From NCBI GenBank assembly GCA_017529865.1, contig JAFXNA010000048.1, forward strand, positions 29,297 to 93,296: a stretch of 64,000 nt of DNA, read 5' to 3'. The notes beneath the pieces are model-generated. The model did not search any database, was not told the DNA's origin, and saw nothing but the letters and a program-made list of their open reading frames with translations. Positions 49,869 through 59,055 of the stretch are shown here, one piece after another (within the stretch, counting starts at the first letter, position 1; the number at the start of each line of letters is the position of its first letter). The DNA is from Bacteroidaceae bacterium (lineage in GTDB: Bacteria > Bacteroidota > Bacteroidia > Bacteroidales > Bacteroidaceae). The translations under genes were made by a program, and so were the position numbers.

Positions 49869-50594
49869 ATGAGCAAAAAACTAAAAATTTACAGCACCCT
49901 GTTTGTTGTAGTACTTATCTATTTTGTAGTAACCAACTTATTTTATATCAAAGTGCCATCATGGTATTCAACTCCTGATGACAAATTGGAATTTGTGGAT
50001 TGCCCACCTGATTTTATGAGTCGTGAAACACGTGCCGACGGTACTGTCATCACAACCAATCATGAAACATATAGCTATGAAGTTTATGTTACACCTAAAG
50101 ATCGGACAACGCAAAAGTCGCTTATCTCAACTGCAAAGATGGTAGATCGTGACAAAGGGGAGCAACAAACCTATATGGTGGAGATGCACAAAGTGCAATT
50201 GTCAGTTCCCGCCTCGCAAAACAGGTTCTTTAATACTCTATTTATAGTTTCTGTCATCACGTCAGTAGGAGGACTCATTGTGATTATCTGGATACTTTGT
50301 TTAGTAATTAAATTGGTTCGCCGCATTCGTCGTGGAGAAGTGTTTGTGACACAAGTGTCTAAATACCTCGAAATCACGGGTATCCTGCTCAGCGCTCTTT
50401 ATTTGTACCAGACGATTGTTAGTTATGCAATAACACAGTATAATATGCATCATATCCAGTTGGCCGACTATTATGTCGTGTTTAAAAATGACACGAACAG
50501 CATGTATATTATTACAGGTTTGGCGCTGATGATTATCTCGCAAATCATCCTTATGGGTAAGGAAATGAAAGAAGAGCAGGAATTGACCATCTAA
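49869..50594 (+). CDS. DUF2975-type membrane protein
   Basis: 241 residues. The first helix is at residues 5-25 and three more in the second half (I-V-S-V-I-T-S-V-G-G-L-I-V-I-I-W-I-L-C-L-V, then two pairs near the end), with a periplasmic domain at 30-125. The layout and the XRE regulator directly downstream match the DUF2975-HTH pairs found in many bacteria. Its role is not established. An alternative upstream Met at 49824 overlaps the promoter and was rejected. Confidence 0.78.
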   Translation: MSKKLKIYSTLFVVVLIYFVVTNLFYIKVPSWYSTPDDKLEFVDCPPDFMSRETRADGTVITTNHETYSYEVYVTPKDRTTQKSLISTAKMVDRDKGEQQTYMVEMHKVQLSVPASQNRFFNTLFIVSVITSVGGLIVIIWILCLVIKLVRRIRRGEVFVTQVSKYLEITGILLSALYLYQTIVSYAITQYNMHHIQLADYYVVFKNDTNSMYIITGLALMIISQIILMGKEMKEEQELTI

Positions 50595-50606
50595 TCGTTG
50601 AGACTT

Positions 50607-50813
50607 ATGAGTATCATTGTAAATGTAGATGTGATGATGGCCAAGCGTAAGATGTCATCACAGGAACTGGCAGAGAAGATAGGTATCACCCAAGCCAATC
50701 TGTCTATATTGAAAACAGGTAAGGCTAAAGCCGTTCGATTCTCTACCCTTGAAGCCATCTGTAAAGCTCTCGACTGCCAGCCTGGCGACATCCTCGAGTA
50801 TCAGGAAGATTAG
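50607..50813 (+). CDS. Small XRE/Cro-type regulator paired with DUF2975
   Basis: 68 residues with a helix-turn-helix: M-S-S-Q-E-L-A-E-K-I-G-I-T-Q-A-N-L-S-I-L-K, then L-E-A-I-C-K-A-L-D-C-Q-P-G-D-I-L. It starts 13 bp after DUF2975 and probably regulates the pair. The ATG at 50607 is preferred over the TTG at 50598. Confidence 0.85.
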   Translation: MSIIVNVDVMMAKRKMSSQELAEKIGITQANLSILKTGKAKAVRFSTLEAICKALDCQPGDILEYQED

Positions 50814-50825
50814 ACGATGAGAAGA

Positions 50826-51602
50826 CTATAGCTCCATTTGAGAGTCAGGAGAATCCTCCTCAATAGCGTTCTCCTTCTTGTTCCTCAACTCTTCCAAGTA
50901 GCCCGCCGTGATGATACCGGAGGGTAGGGCGATGATAGCGATACCCACAAACGAGGACAGGATGCTGATGATTCTTCCTGTGTCTGAAATCGGGTAGATG
51001 TCTCCATAGCCTACGGTGGTTAAGGTGCAGGCTGCCCAGTAGAATGCATCGAAGAAGTCGGAGAAGAAGTATTCGCCTGTCTCAGGGTTGATTTCCTCCT
51101 CTGCATTGAACATAATCATTGCAGTGATGAAGGTATAGAAGATTGCAACGGAAAGTACTGCATACAGTATTTTCCGCTGTTTTCTTATCACAGCGAGGAT
51201 AATCTCCAACGATTCGAAATACCTGATAATCTTAACCACTCTCAATATCTTTAGCAAACGAGAGACACGAGCCATCTTGAATGCAGGAGAAATCAAACTT
51301 AGTGTTGGCAGAATGGACAGCAAGTCAATGATGGCCATGGGTGTGAATGGATAGATAAGATATGCTACCCATTGCTTTCTTTTTGTACGAACACCCACCG
51401 TGAACCATCGTAAGAAATAATCAATAACAAAGCAGATGCATGATATGATGTCGAACCATACAAAAATCGGATGCTGCGAGCGGAACATCAAAGGGATTAT
51501 ACCCATGATGATGGCACACAGCATGACCCAATCATACATTTTCGAGCGTTTGTTGTCGTTCCTCGGTAATATGATATAGTTTAATTGTCTTCGTATATCC
51601 AT
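50826..51602 (-). CDS. Voltage-gated-type K+ channel
   Basis: 258 residues with six membrane segments. S4 is recognisable as R-V-S-R-L-L-K-I-L-R-V-V-K-I-I-R, with basic residues every third or fourth position (112-127). The pore filter T-T-V-G-Y-G-D (195-201) is the potassium signature. A short acidic cytoplasmic tail follows, with no RCK or cyclic-nucleotide domain. A monocistronic membrane channel for K+ flux. Confidence 0.9.
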   Translation of the reverse strand: MDIRRQLNYIILPRNDNKRSKMYDWVMLCAIIMGIIPLMFRSQHPIFVWFDIISCICFVIDYFLRWFTVGVRTKRKQWVAYLIYPFTPMAIIDLLSILPTLSLISPAFKMARVSRLLKILRVVKIIRYFESLEIILAVIRKQRKILYAVLSVAIFYTFITAMIMFNAEEEINPETGEYFFSDFFDAFYWAACTLTTVGYGDIYPISDTGRIISILSSFVGIAIIALPSGIITAGYLEELRNKKENAIEEDSPDSQMEL

Positions 51603-51625
51603 ACTTTTATTATTTCTTTGCGTCG

Positions 51626-51633
51626 CAAAGGTA
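51626..51633 (-). promoter_or_regulatory. -7 box for the K+ channel
   Basis: TACCTTTG on the minus strand, 23 bp before the start codon. Confidence 0.7.
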
Positions 51634-51957
51634 ATAATTATTTCGCTTTGCGCAAAATGCTTCGCCTCGAAAAATCAAATTTATTTGTTTTTTGCTCGGT
51701 TTAAACGCATTTTTGTCCATTTCACCATTTACCATTTGCTATTTTTATGTAAATCAATGTATTTTTCTCTTCAAAAACCTTGCTTTTTTGTGATGTTAAG
51801 TCATATTTTCCCATTTATTTTCTCCTTTTCCCTAATAACCTATGGTTATCATCAAATAACCAAGGGTTATTGTCGAATAAGTCCTTGTTATCGTAAACCA
51901 CAAAAAATGAGTGGAACCATTGACTGATTCCACTCGTTTGTTGTGAAGTACAACATG
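51634..51957. other. Intergenic region with repeat-like and palindromic segments
   Basis: No gene. Contains TTTGCTCGG and TTTAAACGCATTTTTG, related to the promoter-linked repeats, and two small palindromes near 51835-51872 (AATAACC-TAT-GGTTAT and AATAACC-AAG-GGTTATT). Confidence 0.55.
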
Positions 51958-52425
51958 TTAGTTGTTGAACATATAAAGGAAGGTGGCGATGCCTTCGAGC
52001 GCAGGTTTGTGTTCGTCCTCGATTTCGAGGGTGAACTTGATCTCCACCTTGGCTGTGCCGCGCAGGTTAGCGATGTTGTATAGCATGCATGACAGACGGA
52101 CACGTTTGCCTACAAGGACGGGCAGACCGAATTTCATCTTGTCCATGCCGTAGTTGACCAGCATTTTGATGTTACGGGCCTCGATAACTTCCTGATAGAG
52201 GTGGGGCAGGAGGGAGAGGGTGAGGTAGCCGTGTGCGATGGTTGAGTGGTATGGACTATCGGTCTTGGCTCGTTCGGTATCGACATGTATCCACTGATGG
52301 TCGAGTGTTGCGTCCGCAAACTTATTGATGCGGTCTTGATCAATCAAGAGCCAATCAGACTTTCCTAATTCTTTGCCTAAATAGGCGGCAAATTCGTCGT
52401 ACGAATTAACTGTAATTAATGCCAT
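51958..52425 (-). CDS. MaoC-like hotdog-fold hydratase
   Basis: 155 residues from the ATG at 52425. The catalytic dyad of R-specific enoyl-CoA hydratases is visible: Asp and His in F-A-D-A-T-L-D-H-Q-W-I-H, followed by I-A-H-G-Y-L-T-L-S-L-L. It probably hydrates a trans-2-enoyl thioester. No fatty-acid or PHA genes are nearby, so the pathway is unknown. Confidence 0.85.
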   Translation of the reverse strand: MALITVNSYDEFAAYLGKELGKSDWLLIDQDRINKFADATLDHQWIHVDTERAKTDSPYHSTIAHGYLTLSLLPHLYQEVIEARNIKMLVNYGMDKMKFGLPVLVGKRVRLSCMLYNIANLRGTAKVEIKFTLEIEDEHKPALEGIATFLYMFNN

Positions 52426-52452
52426 AATATAGTTTCTTTGTAAATTTGGGTG

Positions 52453-52460
52453 CAAAGATA
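52453..52460 (-). promoter_or_regulatory. -7 box for the MaoC-like gene
   Basis: TATCTTTG on the minus strand, 27 bp before the start codon. Confidence 0.7.
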
Positions 52461-52578
52461 CAAATTAATTCACTATGCGCAAAATGCTACGCCTCAATAA
52501 ATTCAAATAAACTTGATTTATGTTCGGCTTAAACGCTTTTTTGACAATTGACAATTGATAATTGATAATAAAGAGTGA

Positions 52579-53280
52579 TTATTCTGTCACTACGAGCTTG
52601 TAGCCTTTGCCATGTACGTTGATAAGTTCAACGTTTGGGTCGTCTTTGAGCAACTTACGCAGTTTGGTGATGTAGACATCCATTGAACGTGCGTTGTAAT
52701 AGTTGTTGTCGACCCAGATGGCACGAAGTGCATAGTCGCGCTGTAGCAGTTCGTTCTGCTTGCTGGCGAGAAGCTTAAGTAGGTCGGACTCCTTCGTGGT
52801 GAGTTTCTCCTGTACGTTGTCGTAGGTGAGTGTCTGCTTCTTGGAGTCGAAAGTAAACTTGCCAATCTGGAAGATGGATGAGTTGGCACTCTTTTTCCCT
52901 TTGACACGGCGCAGGATAGCTTCGATGCGGAATACTACTTCTTCCATTGAGAAGGGTTTAGTAATGTAGTCATCGGCTCCGAGTTCGAATCCTTGCTTCA
53001 CATCGTCTTTAAGCGTTTTGGCTGTGAGGAACATGAAAGGCACATCGGAGTTGATTTCACGAATCTTGTAGGCCAGCGTGAATCCGTCCATCTTCGGCAT
53101 CATGACATCCAGGATGCACAAGTCGTATTTCTTCTGCTGGAAGGTTTCCAAACCTTCTTCTCCGTCGACACAGAGGTCGACACTATAGTTCTTTGCCTCG
53201 AGGTATTCACGAAGTAACATACCCAGGTTTTCGTCGTCTTCGCATAACATGATGCGAGCATTGTCCATTCTTTCTTCCAT
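52579..53280 (-). CDS. rprY: OmpR-family response regulator RprY
   Basis: 233 residues from the ATG at 53280 (M-E-E-R-M-D-N-A-R). The receiver holds the acidic pair E-D-D near 14-16, phospho-acceptor Asp58 in L-D-V-M-M-P and Lys near 99 in T-A-K. The winged helix has the typical R-S-M-D-V-Y-I-T-K-L-R and G-K-G-Y-K-L. Order and sequence match RprY, which with RprX forms a cell-envelope or oxidative-stress-linked system in Bacteroides. The kinase gene lies upstream on the same strand, 90 bp away. Confidence 0.9.
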   Translation of the reverse strand: MEERMDNARIMLCEDDENLGMLLREYLEAKNYSVDLCVDGEEGLETFQQKKYDLCILDVMMPKMDGFTLAYKIREINSDVPFMFLTAKTLKDDVKQGFELGADDYITKPFSMEEVVFRIEAILRRVKGKKSANSSIFQIGKFTFDSKKQTLTYDNVQEKLTTKESDLLKLLASKQNELLQRDYALRAIWVDNNYYNARSMDVYITKLRKLLKDDPNVELINVHGKGYKLVVTE

Positions 53281-53303
53281 AATCGTATTGTTTATTAATT
53301 TAT

Positions 53304-53330
53304 AATTCATAATGCATAATGCATAATTAA
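53304..53330. repeat. AT-rich ATTATGCATTATGAATT-type repeat between rprX and rprY
   Basis: Contains CATAATGCATAATGCATAAT. It lies in the 90-bp gap of an operon that would normally be tightly spaced. Confidence 0.55.
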
Positions 53331-53370
53331 TTTTTTTCTATAACCAATAACCATTACCCCATAACCATTA

Positions 53371-54894
53371 TCATACCAACGGCATTTTGATGATGAACTT
53401 GGTGCCGATGCCGAGTTCGCTTTCAGCTGTGATGGTACCTTTGTGCTCGGTGATGATTTTCTTGACGTAGGCGAGACCGAGTCCGAATCCTTTGACATCG
53501 TGGAGGTTGCCTGTGTGGACGCGATAGAACTTCTCGAAGATCTTCTTGATGTCGTCTTTCTTGATGCCGATTCCATTGTCTTGAATGGAGATGCAGAGTC
53601 GATCGTTCTCGTTCCAGGTGGATAGTTTCAGTTCGAGTTGTGCATCTTGACGTCGGTATTTCACTGCATTATCCATCAAATTAAAGATAACGTTTGTGAA
53701 GTGCATCTCGTCTACATAGATGTTTGGGTTTTCTGCACGAAGATTGGAGATGATTTTCCCTCCGTTCTTTTCCACTTTGAGTGTAAAGGTGTGGATGACG
53801 CCGGCTATCAATTCGTTGGCATCGACCTCGCGCAAGTTGAGTCTGGCTCGCTGGTTTTCGTACATGGAGAGCTGAAGCACTTTCTCGACTTGGAAACGTA
53901 AACGGTTGGTTTCGTCGTTGATCGTGGTTGCCAGTCGTTTGGTCATCTTTTCGCTCTTTGGTACGGATTCATCGCACAGCATCTGGGCCGCCAGCGAGAT
54001 GCTGGAGATAGGGGTCTTGAACTCATGTGTCATGTTGTTGATGAAGTCGTTCTTCACTTCTGTCAGTTTCTTCTGACGGAACACCATTACGAGCGTCAAG
54101 ATGAAGGTGACGAGCAGAATGAGGGTGAAGATGAGCGATGGCATGAGGAACCAGATGGATTGTGTGATGTATTTTGAGTACATTGGGAAGTGTACCTTAA
54201 GAGTTCCCATTTTTTGTACCGGGTCGTTACGGAAAATGGTTGTGGTGAAGGCGTTGTTTTCTCCTTCGGTTTCATAGTCCGAACAGCGCATTACCAAGTT
54301 GCCGTTGCTGGTATAAACGGAGAAGTGGTAAGGGATGTTGATGCCGTTGTTTGCCAACTGGGTGCGCAGGGTTTGGTCGAGTACATTGATGTCGATGCGG
54401 TCTTCCAGCGGTCTATCGCTGGCCGTGTAGAGCATACTGTATATAACTTCCTCAATCAATGCCTTTCCGTTGTCGTAGCGCTCTTTCATGATTGACTCGA
54501 GCGAACGTGGCATGGCTTTCTCATTGGGACGTTTCGTGAAGTATTTGTCGGAGAACTTTGTATTTGCAGTTGTCTCGATGGTGGAAAAGGCGCTACCATC
54601 TTTTGCTGTGATGGTGTGAGTGCGCTGAATGAAGGCTGAGTCGGTGGTCACTGTGACAGAATCGGATGCCATAGCTATACCACTGATGGCATCAGGGCCT
54701 TGATTAAGGTATCGGGTGGCTTCGTCCAACTCTAACTCATGGGCTGTAGCGAGCAAACTGCGATTGACGGATTCCACGAAATGGAGCCGACGCAAATCTA
54801 ACACCTCTTCTATATAATATACCTGCAAAGCAAGCAGGCAGACGAAAGAGATGCCCATAACTGCAGCGAGTATTGAGATGGTCGTTTTCTTCAT
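53371..54894 (-). CDS. rprX: Sensor histidine kinase RprX
   Basis: 507 residues. The first membrane helix is at 7-27; a second near 253-275 (L-I-F-T-L-I-L-L-V-T-F-I-L-T-L-V) encloses a periplasmic domain. The H-box is N-M-T-H-E-F-K-T-P, the N-box D-N-A-V-K-Y, with D-N-G-I-G-I and G-F-G-L-G-L-A-Y-V. Paired with RprY. Some acidic and Thr-rich periplasmic sequence has no named domain. Confidence 0.9.
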   Translation of the reverse strand: MKKTTISILAAVMGISFVCLLALQVYYIEEVLDLRRLHFVESVNRSLLATAHELELDEATRYLNQGPDAISGIAMASDSVTVTTDSAFIQRTHTITAKDGSAFSTIETTANTKFSDKYFTKRPNEKAMPRSLESIMKERYDNGKALIEEVIYSMLYTASDRPLEDRIDINVLDQTLRTQLANNGINIPYHFSVYTSNGNLVMRCSDYETEGENNAFTTTIFRNDPVQKMGTLKVHFPMYSKYITQSIWFLMPSLIFTLILLVTFILTLVMVFRQKKLTEVKNDFINNMTHEFKTPISSISLAAQMLCDESVPKSEKMTKRLATTINDETNRLRFQVEKVLQLSMYENQRARLNLREVDANELIAGVIHTFTLKVEKNGGKIISNLRAENPNIYVDEMHFTNVIFNLMDNAVKYRRQDAQLELKLSTWNENDRLCISIQDNGIGIKKDDIKKIFEKFYRVHTGNLHDVKGFGLGLAYVKKIITEHKGTITAESELGIGTKFIIKMPLV

Positions 54895-54963
54895 GTCCTC
54901 GAGTTTTGTTTGTCAAAGTAACAAATAAATATCTAAATACATTTAAAAGAAATCCCTAAATTA

Positions 54964-55013
54964 AGAAAAAAGAATAAAAAAAGAGCCGATGTTTAACAAA
55001 CATTGGCTCTTTG
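54964..55013 (-). terminator. Terminator after the EF-G paralogue
   Basis: AAAGAGCCGATGTTT pairs with AAACATTGGCTCTTT around loop AAC. On the minus strand a T-rich run follows. Confidence 0.88.
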
Positions 55014-55033
55014 GTTTAGAAATTGTGAAGTTG

Positions 55034-57193
55034 TTAGTCTTCTTCTTTCTGCTGAGCTTCGAACTCTTTCATGAGCTGCTGCTGCAGATCGGTTGGTACA
55101 AGTTCGTAGTTAGAGAACTTCATTGAGAAAGAAGCGCGACCACCGGTGAGTGAGCTGAGTGTAGTTGAATAGCTGGCCAATTCCTTCAATGGAATCTTTG
55201 CAACCAACTTGTCGTAACCGTTTGCACTCTCACTACCTACAATCATACCACGACGACCTTGGATATCGCTCATCACGTCACCCATTTTGTCGCTTGGAGT
55301 GAGGACTTCAACTTCGTAGATAGGCTCCAACAACTTAGGACCTGCATTCTTGAATGCCTCGCTGAAGGCATTACGTCCTGCCAGCATGAATGAGAGTTCG
55401 TTAGAGTCAACTGGGTGCATCTTTCCGTCATAAACGATAACGCGTACATCGCGAGCGTAGCTACCTGTCAACGGACCTTGCTCGAGACGTCCCATGATAC
55501 CCTTCTGGATTGCTGGGAGGAAGCGTGTATCGATGGCACCACCAACAACTGAGTTGTAGAAGACAAACTTACCACCCCATTCGAGGTCTACCTCTTCTTT
55601 ACCCTTGATGGTCATCTTGTATTCCTGACCATTGAACTTGTAGAGTGTTGGTTCAGGCATTCCTTCAGAGTAAGGCTCGACAATCAAGTGTACTTCACCG
55701 AACTGACCTGCACCACCTGACTGCTTCTTGTGACGATAGTCGGCACGAGCAGCCTTGGTGATAGTCTCACGATAAGGTATCTTTTGCTCTCCGTAATTGA
55801 TCTTAATCTTTTCGTTGTTTTCCAAACGCCACTTGAGGGTGCGGAGGTGGAATTCGCCCTGACCCTTGATAAGCGTCTGCTTCAGTTCCTTGCTCTGTTC
55901 GATAACCCATGTAGGATCTTCTTGAGCCATCTTCTGGATTGCAGAAATCATCTTTTCAGTATCTGACTCGTTTTCTGCCTTTATTGCACGGATGTACTTA
56001 GGCTCTGGATACTTCACAAGGTTGAACTTCCAATCACAATCCTTACCTACGAGTGTGTTGCCTGTACGTACATCCTTCAGTTTGGTTGTACAGCCGATAT
56101 CGCCAGCTACGAGTTCCTCAACCTTTGTACGGTTAGGACCTGCACAGACAAACAACTGTGCAATACGCTCCTTGCTACCACGGTCAGAATTGGTGAGGTC
56201 GTCGCCTTCGTGAACTGTTCCGCTCAATACTTTGAAGTATTGTACGCCACCGATATGTGGCTCATTAGCAGTCTTGAAGAAATAGAGTGCAGTAGGACCA
56301 TTTGGATCTGGTTTAACAACAGTTCCGTTGGTTGCTTCAACTTCTGGCATCTCATCTACGAATGGTACGACATTGCCGAGGAATTCCATCATGCGGCGTA
56401 CACCCATGTCTTTTGCTGCGCAAACGCAGAATACAGGGAACATGCCACGACTTGCCAAACCCTTGCGGATACCCTCACGACATTCGTCTTCGGTGAGTTC
56501 TTCACTCTCGAAGAACTTCTCCATCAGGCTCTCGTCATTCTCTGCTGCAGCTTCAACCAGCTGGCGATGCAGTTCCTGTGCCTTATCCATTTCCTCTGCA
56601 GGGATGTCTTCGATTGTTGGAGCACCACCTTCAGGCTTCCATGAATATTTCTTCATGAGCAATACATCGATAAAGGCATTGAAGTTAGGACCTTCGTTCA
56701 AAGGATACTGAACCTGTACGACTTTGCTACCATAGAGGTCTTGTAACTGCTCTACACAGCTGTGGAAATCGCACTTCTCATGGTCGAGTTGGTTTACCAA
56801 GAAGATACATGGTTTACCCAATTTCTCTGTGTAGCGGAAGTGGTTCTGTGTACCAACCTCCACACCTGCAGCACCATTGAGCAGAATCACTGCGGTGTCT
56901 GTTACAGAGAGGGCTGCCATTGCTGCACCAGCGAAGTCGTCAGCACCTGGACTGTCGATGAAATTGAGTTTCTTACCGTTCCACTCTGTGTGGAATACTG
57001 TTGAGAATACGCTATAGCCGTATTCCTGTTCTACTGGGAAATAGTCGCTCACGGTGTTTTTCTGTGAAATACGTCCGCGGCGACTGATCGCACCTGCTTC
57101 GAAAAGTAAGGTCTCGGTCAAGGTAGTCTTACCTGCACCGTCATTACCTAAAATGGTAATGTTTTTGATTTCGTTAGTCTTATAAACTTTCAT
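55034..57193 (-). CDS. EF-G paralogue (EF-G2-like) with altered GTPase site
   Basis: 719 residues with all EF-G domains. G1 is G-N-D-G-A-G-K-T (16-23). At G3 the normal D-T-P-G-H is D-S-P-G-A: Ala84 replaces the catalytic histidine. G4 reads N-Q-L-D (134-137) in place of N-K-x-D, and the switch-I G-I-T-I is G-Y-S-V. These changes fit the Bacteroides EF-G2, which supports translation in starvation and is reported to lack GTP hydrolysis. Domains III-V look normal. This is not the housekeeping fusA. Its regulation in Bacteroides is by carbon supply; no site could be read here. Confidence 0.85.
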   Translation of the reverse strand: MKVYKTNEIKNITILGNDGAGKTTLTETLLFEAGAISRRGRISQKNTVSDYFPVEQEYGYSVFSTVFHTEWNGKKLNFIDSPGADDFAGAAMAALSVTDTAVILLNGAAGVEVGTQNHFRYTEKLGKPCIFLVNQLDHEKCDFHSCVEQLQDLYGSKVVQVQYPLNEGPNFNAFIDVLLMKKYSWKPEGGAPTIEDIPAEEMDKAQELHRQLVEAAAENDESLMEKFFESEELTEDECREGIRKGLASRGMFPVFCVCAAKDMGVRRMMEFLGNVVPFVDEMPEVEATNGTVVKPDPNGPTALYFFKTANEPHIGGVQYFKVLSGTVHEGDDLTNSDRGSKERIAQLFVCAGPNRTKVEELVAGDIGCTTKLKDVRTGNTLVGKDCDWKFNLVKYPEPKYIRAIKAENESDTEKMISAIQKMAQEDPTWVIEQSKELKQTLIKGQGEFHLRTLKWRLENNEKIKINYGEQKIPYRETITKAARADYRHKKQSGGAGQFGEVHLIVEPYSEGMPEPTLYKFNGQEYKMTIKGKEEVDLEWGGKFVFYNSVVGGAIDTRFLPAIQKGIMGRLEQGPLTGSYARDVRVIVYDGKMHPVDSNELSFMLAGRNAFSEAFKNAGPKLLEPIYEVEVLTPSDKMGDVMSDIQGRRGMIVGSESANGYDKLVAKIPLKELASYSTTLSSLTGGRASFSMKFSNYELVPTDLQQQLMKEFEAQQKEED

Positions 57194-57404
57194 GTTTGTA
57201 AATATTAAGATTGTATGTTATCTTGTTAGGTTTTTGTTCCGTTTTCGAGTGTGGGTCGGAATTTGGAGCCGCAAGTTACGGAAAAAAACTGAACTGACAT
57301 TACTTTTTTTCGAATAATGTCAAACTTTTTATAAAAAACGTGTTGGTAGGCGGCAAAATGTAATGAAAAGGAGGGTGAAAAGTGGTTGAAAAGTGTGCAA
57401 GCAG
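57194..57404. other. Intergenic region upstream of the EF-G paralogue
   Basis: No gene. On the minus strand TAACTTGCGGC near 57270 is a weak -7-like box (one T short of the consensus). Confidence 0.35.
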
Positions 57405-58529
57405 TCAGACGAAAAGTGAGGCGATGATGTCGTTGGAAGTATAGATTCCTTTAGGGGTGAGAATCAAGTTCCCATCTGTGTTTTTTAACAATCCTATATT
57501 ATAATAAGGTGTGGCTGCCTGGACAAGATGGGTGTAATAGTCTGAACCAAACTGCTGCTTGACGGCCTCTAACTGAAGTCCCTTGCTGGTGCGTAGCCGG
57601 GTCATCACCATCTCATTGAATTGTTGGTCTTTGGTGAGTACTTCAAGGTCGATGACTGGCTGCTGTTTGTTGATGCCGTTGATATACTGCTGGAGATTGC
57701 AGACATTGCTCTGTCGGCTGTTACCATTGTAGGAATGTGCGCCAGCGCCCAGTCCTAGGTAATGGGTGTTGTTCCAGTAGCTGGAGTTGTGGCGTGAGTA
57801 GTAATTGGGTTTAGCAAAGTTGGAAATCTCATAGTGCTCGAATCCTGCTTCTTGCATCTGTTCCATGAGTAAGCGATACATGTCTTGTGAGCGCTCTTCG
57901 TCGATTTCCTGGATGTGATGGGAGGTCAGCATCTCATATAGTCGGGTACCTTCTTCATACATGAGTGAATAAGCAGAGAGATGCTGGATGTCAAGTTGTA
58001 GAGCTTGACTGATATCATTTCGCCAATCATCGATTGTTTCTCCAGGAAAACCGAACATCAAGTCAATGCTGATGTTGTCATATCCGCTGGATTGAAGCAG
58101 TCGGACTGCATTGATGGCTTCTTGTGCAGTATGTCGGCGGTGAATAAACTGTAAAGTGGCATCACAGAAGGTTTGAATGCCGAGACTGATGCGGTTGATG
58201 GGTGAATCATGTAACTCTGCGACATAGGCTGGTGTGACATCATCGGGGTTCAGTTCAATGGTGATTTCACAATCGGCAGCAATAGGGTGGTGCTGGACAA
58301 TGGTGTCGAGTATGCCACGAATCTGTGCAACAGACAATTGTGAAGGTGTCCCTCCTCCAAAATAGATGGAATGAATAGTGTCACCATCTAAATACTTGTC
58401 CGTAAGGGCAACTTCCTTACATACAGCATCCACGTATTGAGTGCGCAATGGTAATTGCGTGGTCGAGAAGAAGTCGCAGTAGATGCAGCGGCTTTTGCAA
58501 AAGGGGATATGGATGTAGATGGAGGACAT
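57405..58529 (-). CDS. hemW: HemW-like radical SAM protein
   Basis: 375 residues from the ATG at 58529. The cluster motif C-x3-C-x2-C is at Cys11, Cys15 and Cys18, followed by G-G-G-T-P-S. It lacks any extra motif that would assign it to HemN with confidence. HemW proteins are heme chaperones often misnamed coproporphyrinogen III oxidase. The open frame extends upstream to 58640 but with no credible start. An 18-bp palindrome lies 29 bp before the start. Confidence 0.85.
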   Translation of the reverse strand: MSSIYIHIPFCKSRCIYCDFFSTTQLPLRTQYVDAVCKEVALTDKYLDGDTIHSIYFGGGTPSQLSVAQIRGILDTIVQHHPIAADCEITIELNPDDVTPAYVAELHDSPINRISLGIQTFCDATLQFIHRRHTAQEAINAVRLLQSSGYDNISIDLMFGFPGETIDDWRNDISQALQLDIQHLSAYSLMYEEGTRLYEMLTSHHIQEIDEERSQDMYRLLMEQMQEAGFEHYEISNFAKPNYYSRHNSSYWNNTHYLGLGAGAHSYNGNSRQSNVCNLQQYINGINKQQPVIDLEVLTKDQQFNEMVMTRLRTSKGLQLEAVKQQFGSDYYTHLVQAATPYYNIGLLKNTDGNLILTPKGIYTSNDIIASLFV

Positions 58530-58557
58530 GAGGGGACGTGAAGAGTTGACGTGATAA

Positions 58558-58575
58558 CGTAATATCGATATTACG
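58558..58575. promoter_or_regulatory. Perfect 18-bp palindrome upstream of hemW, possible operator
   Basis: CGTAATATCGATATTACG, perfect over both halves, 29-46 bp upstream of the hemW start. A homodimeric regulator could bind it. It could also be a chance palindrome. Confidence 0.45.
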
Positions 58576-58679
58576 AAATGGTGAACGGGAGAAAAAGAAA
58601 AAAACCTGTTGACTAAGTCTCCAGGTTTCAATTCTCTCAATTAGGTGTAAAACCTAAATGCGATTCGTTGTGTAGCTAA

Positions 58680-58856
58680 TTATTCAGCAACAGAATCAAC
58701 AACTGCAGTATCAGCAACAAGACTGTCAACTACTTCCTCAACTTCGTTTACGATAGAGTCGATTGTGTCTGTAGCGTTAGCCTCTGTGTTACCATTAACG
58801 CAAGATGCGAAAGAAACAGCAACAACTGCAACGAATGCAACTAAAAGCTTCTTCAT
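58680..58856 (-). CDS. Small acidic lipoprotein
   Basis: 58 residues from the ATG at 58856. Signal with lipobox F-A-S-C, then a mature part of about 38 residues rich in Asp, Glu, Val, Thr and Ala with a repeated V-D-S pattern. Similar in build to the lipoprotein at 1-206. A TAACTTTG box lies 50 bp upstream. Unknown function. Confidence 0.75.
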   Translation of the reverse strand: MKKLLVAFVAVVAVSFASCVNGNTEANATDTIDSIVNEVEEVVDSLVADTAVVDSVAE

Positions 58857-58906
58857 TTTTTTGTAATTTAAATTGTTAAACAATCATTTGCTTTCTAAAA
58901 CCGGTG

Positions 58907-58914
58907 CAAAGTTA
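58907..58914 (-). promoter_or_regulatory. -7 box for the small lipoprotein
   Basis: TAACTTTG on the minus strand, followed by CACC. Confidence 0.7.
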
Positions 58915-59055
58915 CGACGTTTTTCAATACGTTGTTATCGCAAACAGCCTTTTTTTTCATTTTTTCCCCATTTTTTTGCAAAAACGTGTTAAAGATTGCG
59001 CGTTTAAGTCAATGAATGGGTAAAAAATAAGGTAATGAAAGGCAAAATGATGTCC

